64,000 bases of DNA from NCBI GenBank assembly GCA_015680685.1, contig MNCI01027444.1, forward strand, positions 544,004 through 608,003, written 5' to 3'. Under the pieces are notes generated by a model that saw only the letters and a program-made list of their open reading frames with translations, did not search any database and was not told the origin of the DNA. The stretch comes from Gnetum montanum (lineage: Eukaryota; Streptophyta; Gnetopsida; Gnetales; Gnetaceae). This document shows, piece after piece, positions 46,730 to 57,922 of this stretch. The number at the start of each line of letters is the position of its first letter. Within the stretch, counting starts at the first letter, position 1. The position numbers were made by a program, and so were the translations under genes.

Positions 46730-47564
46730 TGATAAGTCGTGTTTTGGTAGGGCTCCAATATCAAAGCTACATTATTGGGTATCCAATATTAGGGCACAAC
46801 CTTCGATGTCAAGAATTTGATATTGCCTCATCTATGCTAGCCTCTAAATATAACACTAGGATGCATAGTTTGGAAATAGATTTTAGAAACAGACATGGAG
46901 AAGGTTTGTTAATTTATTTCTAGTGCATGCCCGTAGTGTGATGTTAAGTGATTGTATGGAATTCTTATTCGAATGTGATGTACTTGGACATGTTACATGT
47001 TTGGCAATAAAGATCAAGATTACTTCCATCATTGCAACATCCACTTAGCCTTATTATTATTAATTACTTAAATGCTTACTATTTTCCGTAGTTAATGTTT
47101 ATCATTTATTACTCTTTATTGTTTCTATCATTAAGCGAAATGAGTACAAATAATTGCAAATGCTTAAGTGTAATTACTTCGTAACCCAATAGTGTTATTG
47201 TTTGGTAATCCCAGTAGTAGTTGCACAAGGTCCAAGGCGTGTACAGAAGGTTAGGAATGAATACTCATCACACATAGGCTAGTTTAGAATTTACTTTCCC
47301 TTGTTAATTAGATTAAATAATTAATTTTTCTATTATCATTAGGAGTAGCACAAGGCCACAATAACATCAATTATCCTATGCCTCACTTTGGACTAAACTA
47401 TGCATGACAAAGCTACCACTAGTCCAAGTGGGAAGACAATGAACTATGATTAAGACATAATGATCTAGATGCCACAACTAGTCCCATCCATGGAATTCGA
47501 CCAGATCATGCATAAATGATTAGTGATTTGTATGGTTGAATGTAGAGATATTTGTTGCTCATCA
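46730..47564 (+). repeat. 3' LTR of element D
   Basis: It starts TGATAAGTCG after TGGGGGTA (polypurine tract, 46722-46729) and ends GCTCATCA. U3 is rich in CAATATCAA/GATATTG words; the TATA box CTAAATATAAC is near 46853. Confidence 0.85.
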
Positions 47565-47993
47565 TTGAGCACATGATTAATGCTTGGTAATCGTAGTAGT
47601 GCTTAACACTTGGTAACCCAATAGCATTGAAACGTGTTTAGGATGTGTATAACAGATGGGAACGGATGCTTGTGTTAAAATAAGCTAAGCATTCATTAGT
47701 TATTAGATTAATTAAACATTTAATTACTTTATTTTTAGCACTTAGGTGAATTAATGAAAAACATGAAAATGATAAAAATCATATGCCTCAGTTACACTTA
47801 ACCATGCCTTTTCACTTATGACCATGCCCTTTCACTTTACAAGTGAAACTAAGAAAACAACAATTATGTTTGTTAGATTCACTACCTAGACCTAGTGTAC
47901 TTAGAGAGTTAAAGTCTACGGAATTCAATCGGATTGCTTAGTGAACACTAGTGATTCGTATGGTTGGATGTAGGGATTGCTCGCTACTCATCA
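47565..47993 (+). repeat. Tail of C's 3' LTR, right of element D
   Basis: 429 bp that align with 26697-27113, the second half of C's 5' LTR, ending CTACTCATCA. It is followed by CTAGA, the target duplication of C. Confidence 0.85.
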
Positions 47994-48003
47994 CTAGATA
48001 CAA

Positions 48004-48735
48004 TGTTTGCAATTTCTATCTCATTCTATGTCAAACATGGAAATAGATTATGTATAAATTTGATAGAGAGCTATTATGAAAGTGACTCCTGGTAGGCCCC
48101 GATCTAGAGTGGGACGTGGAATTCCATTTTCATTATTTAGTTTCTACTCTCATTTTTCATAATTTGTTTTTCATTGATTTTACTTTAAATTTTAAAATTT
48201 GACATGGTATCACAACATGCTTTTTGATCTTCAAAGTTTTTCTACTGCTTCTATTGTTACCATCATTCTCTACCCCAAGCATGGAAGAGTGGATGTTAAG
48301 CTTAAATGTTTCTATGAAAGTTATCATTTTTAATCAAGGATTGCTTTACATTTTTGTTGCTATGAGGATCCGCAATTTTGTTGGCTAACGTTATGATATT
48401 TCAGCGAGTTCTAATCCTTCTTTATAACAAGCAATCATTTCATCACTACCCATTTCTGTATGAGTCTTTTGGTGTTGCTATCTTCCATTGCCTTGGTTGT
48501 AAATGTATTAATGCAAGAGTGTAATTTTGGCATTTGTTTAGAATATCCTTTTCCACCTCTCTCAAAAATTTGGTAGTTTCTCAGGGACAGTGTTGACAAT
48601 TTCCATATCATGTATAAATTTGATGGAGAGGCTAATATAAAAGTGCCTCATCCCATTTTTATTCTTTAATAACTTCTTTCTCATTTGTCATAATTTGTCC
48701 TTTGTTACGTTTATTTTAAATTTTAAAATTTGACA
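48004..48735 (+). mobile_element. Miniature Copia-like LTR element (TRIM or internally deleted)
   Basis: Two direct repeats (48004-48204 and 48591-48735) begin TGTT and end AAAATTTGACA. After the first comes TGGTATCACAACATGC, whose first eight bases match the tRNA-Met-i primer-binding site typical of Copia elements. A purine-rich GGGACAG precedes the second. The 386-bp interior has no ORF. The right LTR lacks two segments present in the left. No target duplication was confirmed. Confidence 0.6.
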
Positions 48736-49180
48736 CTGTACACAGAAAAATCCTTCATGATTAAGAATAATGCCACAAAATCCATGAAACTGTAATTCAA
48801 CATTTACAATAACAAGAGAAAAAGTACACCATCTATAGATTCAAATAAACTACGGGATTAAGAAATTTCCTGGGTGATAGTCCATTTGTGAACAGAACGA
48901 CACAAGGCGTCTTCTAGAAGCATTCTGGATAGGGATTTTGGGCGGCCGACTCTTGTAAGAAACGCATTACTCCTGTTCTCCATAATCTCCTTTATGACCT
49001 CAGGTTGAGCAACAGCCATAATCTCCTTTACGACCTCAGGTTGAGCTACAGTTTGGCATACTTTATTTCTGACCCAGAATAAGTACCGTTTGAGATTCCA
49101 GGTAGAAGTTGCAAACTGTTGAAACTTGCAAAACATTACTCAGAAATTACAGAAAATGCAAGGAAACCCTCTGGAAAAAA
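48736..49180 (-). other. Small unknown ORF region, minus strand
   Basis: Minus-strand ORF 49136-48858 encodes 92 residues, starting MFCKFQQFATSTWNLKRYLF and ending HKWTITQEIS. It contains an in-frame duplication of 12 residues (AVAQPEVVKEIM, then AVAQPEVIKEIM). Local G+C is higher than in the flanking repeats, and it lies head-to-head with the reductase-like gene. I do not recognise the family. It may be the last exon of a gene, a gene fragment or a non-coding transcript region. Confidence 0.3.
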
Positions 49181-49548
49181 CTGTGACATGCGTGAAAAGT
49201 TTCAAAAACTGGGCTTAAGTGGAGAGGATTGAGACCCTGCTATATCAGATGTATAAGCACATGTAGAAAGTAAAAGCAGAAAACATCACCATAATTGACC
49301 AGCAAATACCACCATTTTGTGGAAGGAAGATTAGACAGCAGTGCCGAGTGATTAGAAATTTAGAACAGCCGACGTGGCGTATTGTAGCATATGGATTTTT
49401 ATCATAATTCAGGCATGCCATTCCAAAAAGGATACTGCTTACCAGTGGACCTTTGGATCTCGATACAAACCGAAAGATAGATCAGGAATTGAATAAGAAA
49501 AACAAACCGATACAAAAACGGATCAATTCATGTGAAGAAAGGAAAAAA

Positions 49549-49557
49549 TTTATAAAC
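49549..49557 (+). promoter_or_regulatory. TATA box of the reductase-like gene
   Basis: TTTATAAAC lies about 125 bases before the first exon's ATG cluster, in non-repeat sequence. Confidence 0.5.
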
Positions 49558-49677
49558 GCAGCCCTGTAATAGGACTCGTTTCCCTGGGCAAATTATACGA
49601 GTTTGTAAGAGCTAGGATATTTTCAAAACCATGAGCTACTGGTCTTGGATACTCGGTCATATATTTTTGAACGAATG

Positions 49678-51182
49678 ATGATCGTAAAAGTGAGCACGCA
49701 TATGGATATGGAAAAAGTGTGCGTGGTTGGAGGAGGTGGTGACGTTGGATCTCATCTTATCAAGATTTTGTTGCAGATGGGTTTCACAGTGAACGCCACT
49801 CTCAGAAGTCCTGTATTATTCTGCCTAGCATCTGCTCTAAATCATGGCTGGCACACGGTTCTCATAACAGAATTTGGATTTTGCAGATGACCCACAAAAA
49901 ACATGGCCTCTAATGTCCTTGGAAGGGGCCTCTGAGCGATAGAAGCTTTTCAAGGCTGATCTCAACCAAGAAAATTTATTCCATTCTGCGATACAGGGCT
50001 GCACAGGCGTTTTCCATGTTGCCAGTCCCTTGAGTGATGCTTTGGCAGGCAAATCCTATGTAAGATTTAACTAGGCACAATCTTGACAGATTCATCTTTC
50101 ACCACCAATCAAAAATTAGTTTTTCACGTGATCAAACTACTTAAACCCCCTTTCAATTTTTGTTTGGATTTTTATCTAATCAGGACGAAGTTTCAGAAGC
50201 TGCTGAAAAGGGAGTATCAAATGTGCTAAGATCCTGCAGCAGAGCAAAAACTGTGAAGAGGATTGTCTATACTTCATCCATGGTAGCAGCTGTCCCCGTC
50301 AACGAAAACGGAGAGAATATTGGACAACTTGATGAATCAAAATGGACTTCTCTCAACTCTGCGGAGAATCAGAAACCGGTTAGCAGCACAAGAAATTTGC
50401 AGTTTCATTTTGTTTTCCATTATTCCATTAATCTGCTATTGTTTCGCTGATGTTGACTTTGTTCAAGCCAGCCGTACTCTGTATACAAAACAGTAGCAGA
50501 GCAGACGGCTTTCCGATTTGGGGAAGAAATTGGAATCCAAGTTGTTTCGATCGGGCCGACCCTAATCAGCGGTCCCTTCATCACCGAAGAATTTCCTTTC
50601 AGCTCTCTGTTTGTTCTATCTCCACTTACTGGTCCGAACTTAATTTAAATCTCTTTATTCAGCTTGAATTTTATCTGCAACAATTTGTGTAGTGTTCAAT
50701 CTTTGGGATCAGTAATGAAATTCTGCACAGAGTGTAAGGTTTTTCGAAGCAATAAAATCAGGGAGGAAGATTTTTGGGTCTGTGTCGATAGTTCACATTA
50801 ATGATGGGTGCGATGCTCATGTGTTTTTGATGGAGCACCCCTCTGCAAGTGGGCGACATATTTGTTCTGCTGTTTCCATATCAATTTCAGAGTATTTTGG
50901 TTTCTTGAGCAGCAGATACCCGCATCTTCCATTGAAATTCAAGTGAGTGCTGTGATTCTTGTACACGAGATTATTTGGTTAGGGAAGGTCGAAATGGAAT
51001 GATGTAATGGAGGTTAATTCAGTAATTTGTGTTTCAGGGTTAGGCCGGAAGACGATGATTATCCATTTGCTGAGGGTTCTTCCAAAAAGTTGAGGGAAAT
51101 GGGCTTCATTTTCAGACGTGCATTAGAGGATATTATGGATGATTGCATTACTGCTGCACAGTCGCATGGCTTATTAGCTTGA
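49678..51182 (+). pseudogene. Dihydroflavonol-4-reductase / cinnamoyl-CoA-reductase-like gene, six exons, damaged
   Basis: Exons (by motif and GT/AG): 49678-49812, 49887-50059, 50184-50378, 50472-50631, about 50713-50942, 51038-51182 (TGA). Six exons match plant DFR-family genes. Exon 1 gives VCVVGGGGDVGSHLIKILL, the NADP-binding Rossmann motif. Exon 2 holds [20 protein letters not shown] and HVASPL; exon 3 VKRIVYTSSMVAA with the catalytic Ser; exon 4 PYSVYKTVAEQTAF with the YxxxK pair and SIGPTLISGPF. Exon 5 has IVHINDGCDAHVFLMEHP, and exon 6 SSKKLREMGFIFRRALEDIM. Damage: TAG inside exon 2 (ASER*KLF, near 49938), a one-base phase error at the exon 1/2 junction and broken phase around the exon 5 start. 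It would be an extended short-chain NADPH reductase of phenolic metabolism; the exact substrate cannot be told. AATAATGAATAAAA near 51300 may serve as poly(A) signal. Confidence 0.82.
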
Positions 51183-51589
51183 TTTTACTCTTCCATATTT
51201 ATTAAGTAAAAAGGGACGATACCCTTTACATTTGCATGAGGAAGAAATGCCATGTCATATTTTAACAGAAATGTACAGACCAATCACATGATGAAACTAT
51301 AATAATGAATAAAAACTCAGGAAGAACGGATTTAAAAATGAATCGGGAAAATTGGGGCCTGAGATTCATATATTTTCTTGCTGTCCATTCTCTTAACCAA
51401 AGCTTCTTTTTATCGTTTATGTTTTCTGATTTGGAGATGGGAATGGAAATGGCTGATTTGGAGATGGCAATGGAAATGGAAATGCTTACTCGAGTCTTTG
51501 TGAGACTACAAAGAGTTTACAGGACAAAATTTTTTATTACACTGCTTTGATATAGTCATGATGGGTCTTGGATACCTTATCAAGAAAAT
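51183..51589. other. 3' flank of the reductase-like gene
   Basis: AT-rich 3' region. A short imperfect direct repeat (TGATTTGGAGATGG.AATGGAAATG, twice between 51428 and 51483) lies in it. The open frame 51305-51550 is mostly that repeat and is not convincing. Confidence 0.4.
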
Positions 51590-51870
51590 GAAAATAAATG
51601 TGCAAAGTTGTACCTGAATACTAGGTTTAAGTGGCAAAGTTGTTTCCTAGATACCATATTTAAGTCTAAGAGCATTAAAGAAAGGATAATTTAGAAGGAT
51701 ATGCTCTTCATCTTCCACTTCTACATGTATAAGAAATCTGCCGATGCATTATTCTCTTTAAAGATTAATCCATTTCCCTATTTCAATTAATAATAAATCG
51801 TGAGATCCCACACGAGTACATGAAATTGCAACCTTACTTTGTCTTGAAAATATTGGTGAATAAAGTCACA
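51590..51870 (-). mobile_element. LINE 3' fragment, minus strand (C-terminal RT region)
   Basis: Minus-strand frames give SHDLLLIEIGKWINL near 51800, then VEVEDEEHILLNYPFFNALR near 51725-51665. This is the form of the C-terminal Cys/His region of many LINE RTs (…EDE-HFLL-CP-Y--LR). It abuts the plus-strand LINE piece at about 51880. Confidence 0.55.
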
Positions 51871-51879
51871 TGGATTTGG

Positions 51880-53260
51880 TGATATGTGAACTTCTTAAAG
51901 AAGAAAAAGAAAGGGAATAAAAAGTCCTTAATGTTTATTTTGTTAGGATAGAGGAAAAAGAAGATGAAAACCTAGTTCAAAAAGTGACAATAGTGATAAA
52001 AGACATCATGCATATTCAATCACCTAAAATAAAGAATGCACTTTATTCTAGGCCTAAAAATGGTAAATGTAGGCATATTGTTGTCAAATTTCATAACACA
52101 TGATAGACACAAAGTTTGAGAACATCACAAACAAGTAAAAGATTAAAAAATTTTGATCAATGAGGATCTCATCGAAAGAAGATTTGCAAAAAGATTTGTA
52201 AAATGTAAGAAAGTAAAAGAAGCAAGAGCATATGGTTTCATAGCAATTTGGGTGCAAAAGGTTATGCAATAATTATCAAAATTAAATATTCAAAAAACTT
52301 CACAAAGAAGATATAACATATCTTCATTATGGATTTTTAAATATTCATGGACTAGTAACAAATAAAGTGAAGGTATTATAATGCATCTATTTTAAATAAA
52401 TTTGACATTTTTGGTATTGCTAAGACATGGGAAAATGAAGACTCTTTAGATATTTTTGTTTCAAATTTTTCTATTCTATCTTTTTCTTATAGAAGAAATG
52501 AAATTATGAAAGACCTTTCATAGGTTTGGCTACTTTGATTCAAAATTATCTTTAATAACAAGTTCAAATAGAAAAGGTAGATGAATCTAGTCAGTATGTT
52601 TGGTTAAAAATATTATAGAAAAAAATCTTATTTATTCTTAGCTTTTTGCAACATTTTACCTTGAGAAGTTACTCTTTATGAACAAGAAAGTTTATTATAA
52701 GTTTTTCCCTTCCAATTCCTTGGCATAAATATTACTAGTTTTGCTAAGAGAGGAAAAATTTATCTATCATGACTTTAATACTAATTTAATTTTAATCAAA
52801 TACTTATTAATCACTAGAATCCTTAAGCCTTTTTAGAATATGAGAAAACTGCATAATGGAATAGGTGCTCTAAAGATAAGCAATTTAATCATAGTTAAAA
52901 ACATTTGTTAGATTAGGGATAAGAACTAGATCTATCAATTCTAAAGAGCATTAATAAATATTCAAAATTAGATGACTTTACTTTTGTAAAATCACAAGGC
53001 AACTCCAATATTGATTTTCTTCTTTCTAGTCTAGAAAATGTTAGCATCATTAAATGTTTTGACATGGATGAAGAAATAATTAAAACTTATCATTTCCTTT
53101 TATACTTCATGTTATTAATAAATACCCAATACATTAGATATTCTAGAAAGTGAAAGTACTTCAAAATAACTACCAAAATTGAGGGTTTTCAAAATGAAAT
53201 TTAGAAAATTTGAAATACAAGTGTGAGTCTTACAAAAACTCTAATTGTAACTACCCTGGA
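51880..53260 (+). mobile_element. LINE copy 2, 5' part (ORF1-like end plus endonuclease)
   Basis: 51950-52265 reads, through stops, as text such as VTIVIKDIMHIQSPKIKNAL, then KCRHIVVKFHNT and ILINEDLIERRFAK. This is like the nucleic-acid-binding region upstream of the endonuclease in animal-type LINEs. From 52275 the endonuclease region follows: LNIHGLVTNKVKVL near 52340 and SNIDFLLSSLENV near 53010-53045, the C-terminal endonuclease motif. It aligns with LINE copy 1 and ends near 53260 before RT. Confidence 0.65.
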
Positions 53261-53839
53261 GTAGGAACATCTCCCATTCCAACTTGTAATCCTACCTTTC
53301 AAATGTTTTGAGAATTGTAAGGAGTTTATCCTTCAAATTTGGGATTGCTTGAAGGTCATTTTGAGATGTTTTGAGCTTTAGACTAGTAGCTGTGAGACAA
53401 GTGTGTCATGTAGCCAATTGTAGTCCAGGGTTGCAAGTTGATGTGACTCACAGTGAGCATAAAACATATTTTTTGTACTTTTTCAAAATCAAAATTCGTA
53501 TTGCAAGGTGGATGCAACCTATAGAAGGTCATAGTTCTTAGACTTAGTGAGGGGTCACTTTCACTAACAAGTGCATTACTCTAGGTTTTGGCTTTAAAGT
53601 TAAATTATGAAAAGTTGAGACCTAAAAAACTTTGTAGTCAAATAGGATTTTAAGGCATTACTAACCATAGATTATCACATTGAGAAAAAAAATCATTTTA
53701 TATTTTTTTAGCTAACAAGACTATGTGGGGGTTAGAAACTATATTAGGTCATAGCCAAAAGATAATTACAAGTGATTATGATCCATAGTGGCTTTTAGCA
53801 CAATGCTTGATGATTTTTAGCAAGTAAATTGAATGATAC
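53261..53839. other. Unclassified sequence left of element E
   Basis: No gene seen. It contains GGTTGCAAGTTG, GCAAGGTGGATGCAA and related words. These also occur, on the opposite strand, in the insert at 805-1632 (GTTGCAAGTTG and AGGTGGATGCAAGCC on its complement), so the two may be distant relatives. Confidence 0.35.
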
Positions 53840-54654
53840 TGATGAGTCATTGTCGTTTGTCTATGTTGACGCATGGTTTGTTGCATCAATGTGTACGCGT
53901 TGACATAGTGTTATGTTTTGCCTATATAAGTGCATGCACCAGTCGCATTTATGAAATCCAATCATTAGTTGCTAGCCAAAGTCTTGCATTTTTTGTTTTC
54001 CTAGAGTTAGGATATTTTCTAAGTGCCCATAGTAGGAATTGAGAAATGTATGAATCTTTATTCAAGCATCAATGTACCTGAGCACCTCAGTGTCAATGAC
54101 AATACAGAAAAGCTTTCTTGATAAACCTTGCAGCACTTGGACTTAGCTTAATGTTTACTTCATGCATTTATTATTCATGCAATTTACTTTAATGCTTTTA
54201 AGTAAATTAATTCATATGATTAATTAATGCACATAAGTACGACCACTTTGAGCATATGTTAATGATTGGTAATCCTAGTAGTGCTTAATGCTTGGTAACC
54301 TAGTAGTAGTGTAACATATTCAAGATGTGTATGAAAAGTAGGAATAGATGCTTATGTTAAGATTAGTTAAGAATTAGTTAGTTACGAGATTACTTAATCA
54401 TTTAATTACTTAATCTTTAGCACTTAGACAAATTAATGAAAAACACAAAATGATAAAAATCATGTGTCTCAATTACACTTAATCATACCTTTGCACTTCA
54501 CAAGTGAAACTAACAAGACAACAATCATGTCTATTAAATTCACTACCTAGACCTAGTGTACTTAAAGAGCTAAAGTCTACGATATTTGACTAGATCGCTT
54601 AATGAACACTAGTGATTTGTATGGTTGGGCATAGGGACTGCTCATTGCTCATCA
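53840..54654 (+). repeat. 5' LTR of element E
   Basis: TGATGAGTCATTGTCG ... GCTCATCA. U3 holds the imperfect inverted repeat TCAATGTGTACGCGTTGA (53886-53903) at the place of the C inverted repeat, and a TATA box (CCTATATAAG near 53921). Confidence 0.85.
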
Positions 54655-54655
54655 T

Positions 54656-54673
54656 TGGCACCATTGCTAGGGA
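54656..54673 (+). other. Primer-binding site of element E (tRNA-Asp type)
   Basis: TGGCACCATTGCTAGGGA differs from the tRNA-Asp complement at only four positions. Confidence 0.78.
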
Positions 54674-54805
54674 CTTTAGTTAGCTACGTGCACCACCTAA
54701 GGGTTAGTGAAGTTATATAATGATGTTGTAATGAACCCTAAAGTTGATATAATTAAGAAAAACAATAATAACAACAAAAGTACACTATTTTTCTTCTGAT
54801 CTAAT

Positions 54806-57250
54806 CTGTCTTCTTCTCATAGGGGAGATTCTCCACCACCATACGAAGGCGGATCCAATTAGCAAAAATCTGAAGGTCCAAAACCACCTTTGCCCCAACA
54901 ATGCAAAGTGGTCTATACTCATCTAGATGAGTATGTTCTAGACTTAATCTTCATCTGGCACCAGGATGAAAAGATGCAATGGAGGGACATGGAGTGTAAC
55001 ATTGTGTTGCCATCCAATCGATTAGTTCTTGCAATGCTGCTCCACACTCTCATGAAATTAGGCATCTAGGGGCTTAATACAAAATACGTTGTGTAGGACC
55101 ATGACTATCAAGATTATCATTCCACTAAGGCACAAAGGAGGAAATATTGCCAATAGGAGGCTTGCTACAAGGCATCAAAGGGAAAACAGTTTACAAACTC
55201 TTTATTCCTACTAGGCCAAAAAGAGGGTGAGGATCCCTTCTCTGAGGGTTCACAATATACTAATTCTCCTCCCCTCTTCTTTGATGAAAGGAGCCTTAAT
55301 TATAATTTATAGTTCATTGTGAATAATCCTAGTTTAGGGAAGAACTAGTCCCATGACCATGGGGGCTCCAAAAGAGGAAGTCAAGGTAGGAACATGGATA
55401 AGCACCATGATAAAGATAAATATGGTGATCATGGCCATGACCAATGAAGAGGGAGTAGTAGGTACCATTCTAGTGTTAGTCCTCCTTCCTCTTTTCCTTC
55501 ATCATCCTCATCTTCTTCCTCCTCCAACTTCAACCAAAGTTGTAAAGGACAAGACCATGATGTAGGTGACCAGTAGGATAGAGATGATTGCAAGCCCCAG
55601 TGAAATAGTAGAGACTAGGGGTGTGGGCAATCAAAGGAGGCCCACCACTATGAAAGAAAGGATAGTAGAGGGCATCATAGGCATCATGGTCATTACAAGG
55701 GCTATGACTATGATGAGCCTTTGCTTGCAGCTAGAAACATTCTAAACATTGTAGAGGCCATGAGAATTCCAACAAGGCATGTGAAAGACAACTAGATCAA
55801 AGGATTGAACATTAACAATATCCCCAAGTTCAAAGGAGGATACAATTCTAATTCAAAAAATAATCTCCAAGCCTTTCATGATGCCTATGCCTTATAGAAA
55901 ATTGAAAATGAATGGAAATAATTGAAGTTGTTCCATGGGACACTCATGAAGGAGGCTAAAAGCTAGTACCAGTCCTTAGAACCAAAATCAATTAGATGAT
56001 GGAGTACGATGCTTAAACTCTTCAATGACTAATATCAAATGTACTCTTAAGTGTCTAATCAAAGGAAACAGATCCAAGGGTGGAGACAAGGAACACATAA
56101 AACCTTGGATGTGGCCATGGGTAGATATTACTCTCTATTGCACAGGGGCCCAGGCCATCACTTTTCTCAAAGGAAGAAGCTCTACCATATCATAGATGAG
56201 CTTAGAATAAAAATAAAAAATCTATGCCCAAGGGAGACTTTCAAAATTAAGAGTCCATCATATTTAAAGGTTGATTGAGTAAGTGATCAAAGCAAAAGGT
56301 GAGTTGAGGAAAAGGGAAAGTATGAAGGAGTACAACCAGGACCCTTCCATTCCCAAAAGGGAGGTCTACTTTTGTTATAATGAGGAGCATACACCACTTG
56401 ATGAAGTGGTGTAATGTAAGACCTTGCTGATACAAAAATTTATTTTCTAAATTTTAACCAAGGTAGATAAAATGTAGGATTCTTTAGATGAGAATTTTCA
56501 AACTACCCTTACAATTGTAGAAGTGTCCAAAGAGTAAGGTAGCGGTCAAGATCAAAGGAGAATGAAGGAAGCTAAACATGTCCATCAAAGGGGTAAGGGC
56601 AAAGCTTCTTCCATTAAGGAGGTTGTGGATTCTGAAAAAAATGATGATGGTAAGTGTGACATCTACCACTACAAGCATCCTAAGGAATGTTGCCTAGTTA
56701 TTTCACACTTGCAAGAATCTAAGGTGTACATGCTAAATCCTAGATTAGCTAGAAGGCAAGCAACCTAGGAGGTTGCCTTATCCTCAAGGCAACTATAGGT
56801 AGCTCCACCAACAACAAGCATACCAATAATGGTAGCACCCATAAGTGGAGCTCCACCCCAACCTCATGAGTAGTACCAGTAATGGTAGCACCCATAGTCA
56901 TGGGGGATGCTACCACCAAGGTGACGATACCTTTACTGGTAGGTAGATCCATATGGACACTATGATTCACAACCAATTTCTTCATGTGACTCTTCCATTC
57001 ACTCATCTTCCCAACACCACTACTACCCTTTTGAGTATTATAGAGCTCAATATTTAAGAGAGAAATCCCCGTTTCCATTTTACCCTCCTCATCCTTCTAC
57101 ACATGTACGTCTATTCTTAACTTAGTTGCCACTAGCTCCATCCATGCAAGGTGAAATTCTAGCTCACCACAGGAAAGAAATGTCATAAGGGCCATTAACT
57201 TACAACCAGCTCCCCAACCAAGTGGCTTGGAGAATAAGCCCTAAAAAAGA
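54806..57250 (+). pseudogene. gag: gag of element E
   Basis: The start ATG of C is CTG here (54806). Text follows C: SSSHRGDSPPPYEGGSN and THLDEYVLDLIFIWHQDEKM. A Ser run (about 55490-55540) precedes His-rich RGHHRHHGHYKGYDYDEP (about 55670-55715). The capsid lies at 55820-56280, including an open block at 56051-56278 (RKQIQGWRQGTHKTLDVAMG). CDIYHYKHPKECC near 56660 is a Cys/His-containing motif. Stops throughout. Confidence 0.75.
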
Positions 57251-57378
57251 CCTTTCTTCCAAACCAAAAATCCTTCTAAGCCCTCATAGACACTTGCGAC
57301 TAATGATTGTGCTTCTCCTTCATCCTCTACAATACCATTCAAGATCCCTTCAAACCAAACGTATTCCAAAGTGCATAC

Positions 57379-57840
57379 TATAATGTTGATCCATGCAATC
57401 ACTAATTGGATAAAGGCTAGCCACCTTTCTAGGAAAAGATTTAATCTTTGGAGTCCCATAATTTACTTGCAAACCATTGGGAATGAGCCATGCAAGGCTC
57501 TTCTAGACTTAGGTTCTAATGTGAATTTGATTTTTCATGAAATGTATAAAGCCTGGAACCTACCTCCTCTCAAGAAGAGCAACATTTATCTTCAGTTGGC
57601 AAATCAGTCCATCACCATTTCCTTGGAACTAGTAAAGGACATTGTAACCACTATCTGTGGATGGTCATATCCTACTAATCTCCTAGCAATGGACTTCTCA
57701 GTCATCATGTAAAGGGCTTGGATGAGTACAATAGATGTATGACTAGGAATCACATACCTCTCCTTAGAAATTTCCAAGGAAAATGATTTAGGAAAGATTA
57801 AGAGAAAGTGCATTCCATGCATAGCATACAATAACACAGG
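57379..57840 (+). pseudogene. Protease of element E
   Basis: ALLDLGSNVNLIFHEMYKAW (about 57500-57558) keeps the active-site Asp and Gly in an open stretch 57371-57712. A stop (TAA at 57711) then interrupts the otherwise conserved FSVIM-RAWMSTID. It is the best-preserved protease in the window. Confidence 0.78.
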
Positions 57841-57876
57841 GTACCACTACATAAAAAAATTATGATTAATGAAAAG

Positions 57877-57922
57877 TACAACAATCACAACATGTAGGTA
57901 CAACAATCACAACATGTAGGTA
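57877..57922 (+). repeat. 22-bp tandem duplication in element E
   Basis: GTACAACAATCACAACATGTAG occurs as two head-to-tail units between protease and RT. C and A have no second unit, so this is a private, late duplication. Confidence 0.7.

Larger units (their letters stand above)
38418..47564 (+). mobile_element. Gypsy element D, non-autonomous (gag + ORF3), nested in C's 3' LTR
   Basis: Truncated 5' LTR (to 39162), PBS, gag (to about 41578), spacer, ORF3 (43814-46554), PPT and 3' LTR (46730-47564). It has no pol genes. On the right it is followed at once by the tail of C's LTR (47565-47993), which shows where it inserted. The 5' copy of its target duplication was lost in the LTR-LTR deletion. 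Confidence 0.8.
26282..47993 (+). mobile_element. Gypsy element C (autonomous type), with element D inside its 3' LTR
   Basis: The 5' LTR is 26282-27113. The 3' LTR survives as a short head (from 38397) and a tail (47565-47993). The target-site duplication CTAGA is perfect: 26277-26281 and 47994-47998. Inside are PBS, gag, protease, RT, RNase H, integrase, spacer and ORF3 (27114-38396). All ORFs are broken, although the RT catalytic box FMDD survives. Confidence 0.85.
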
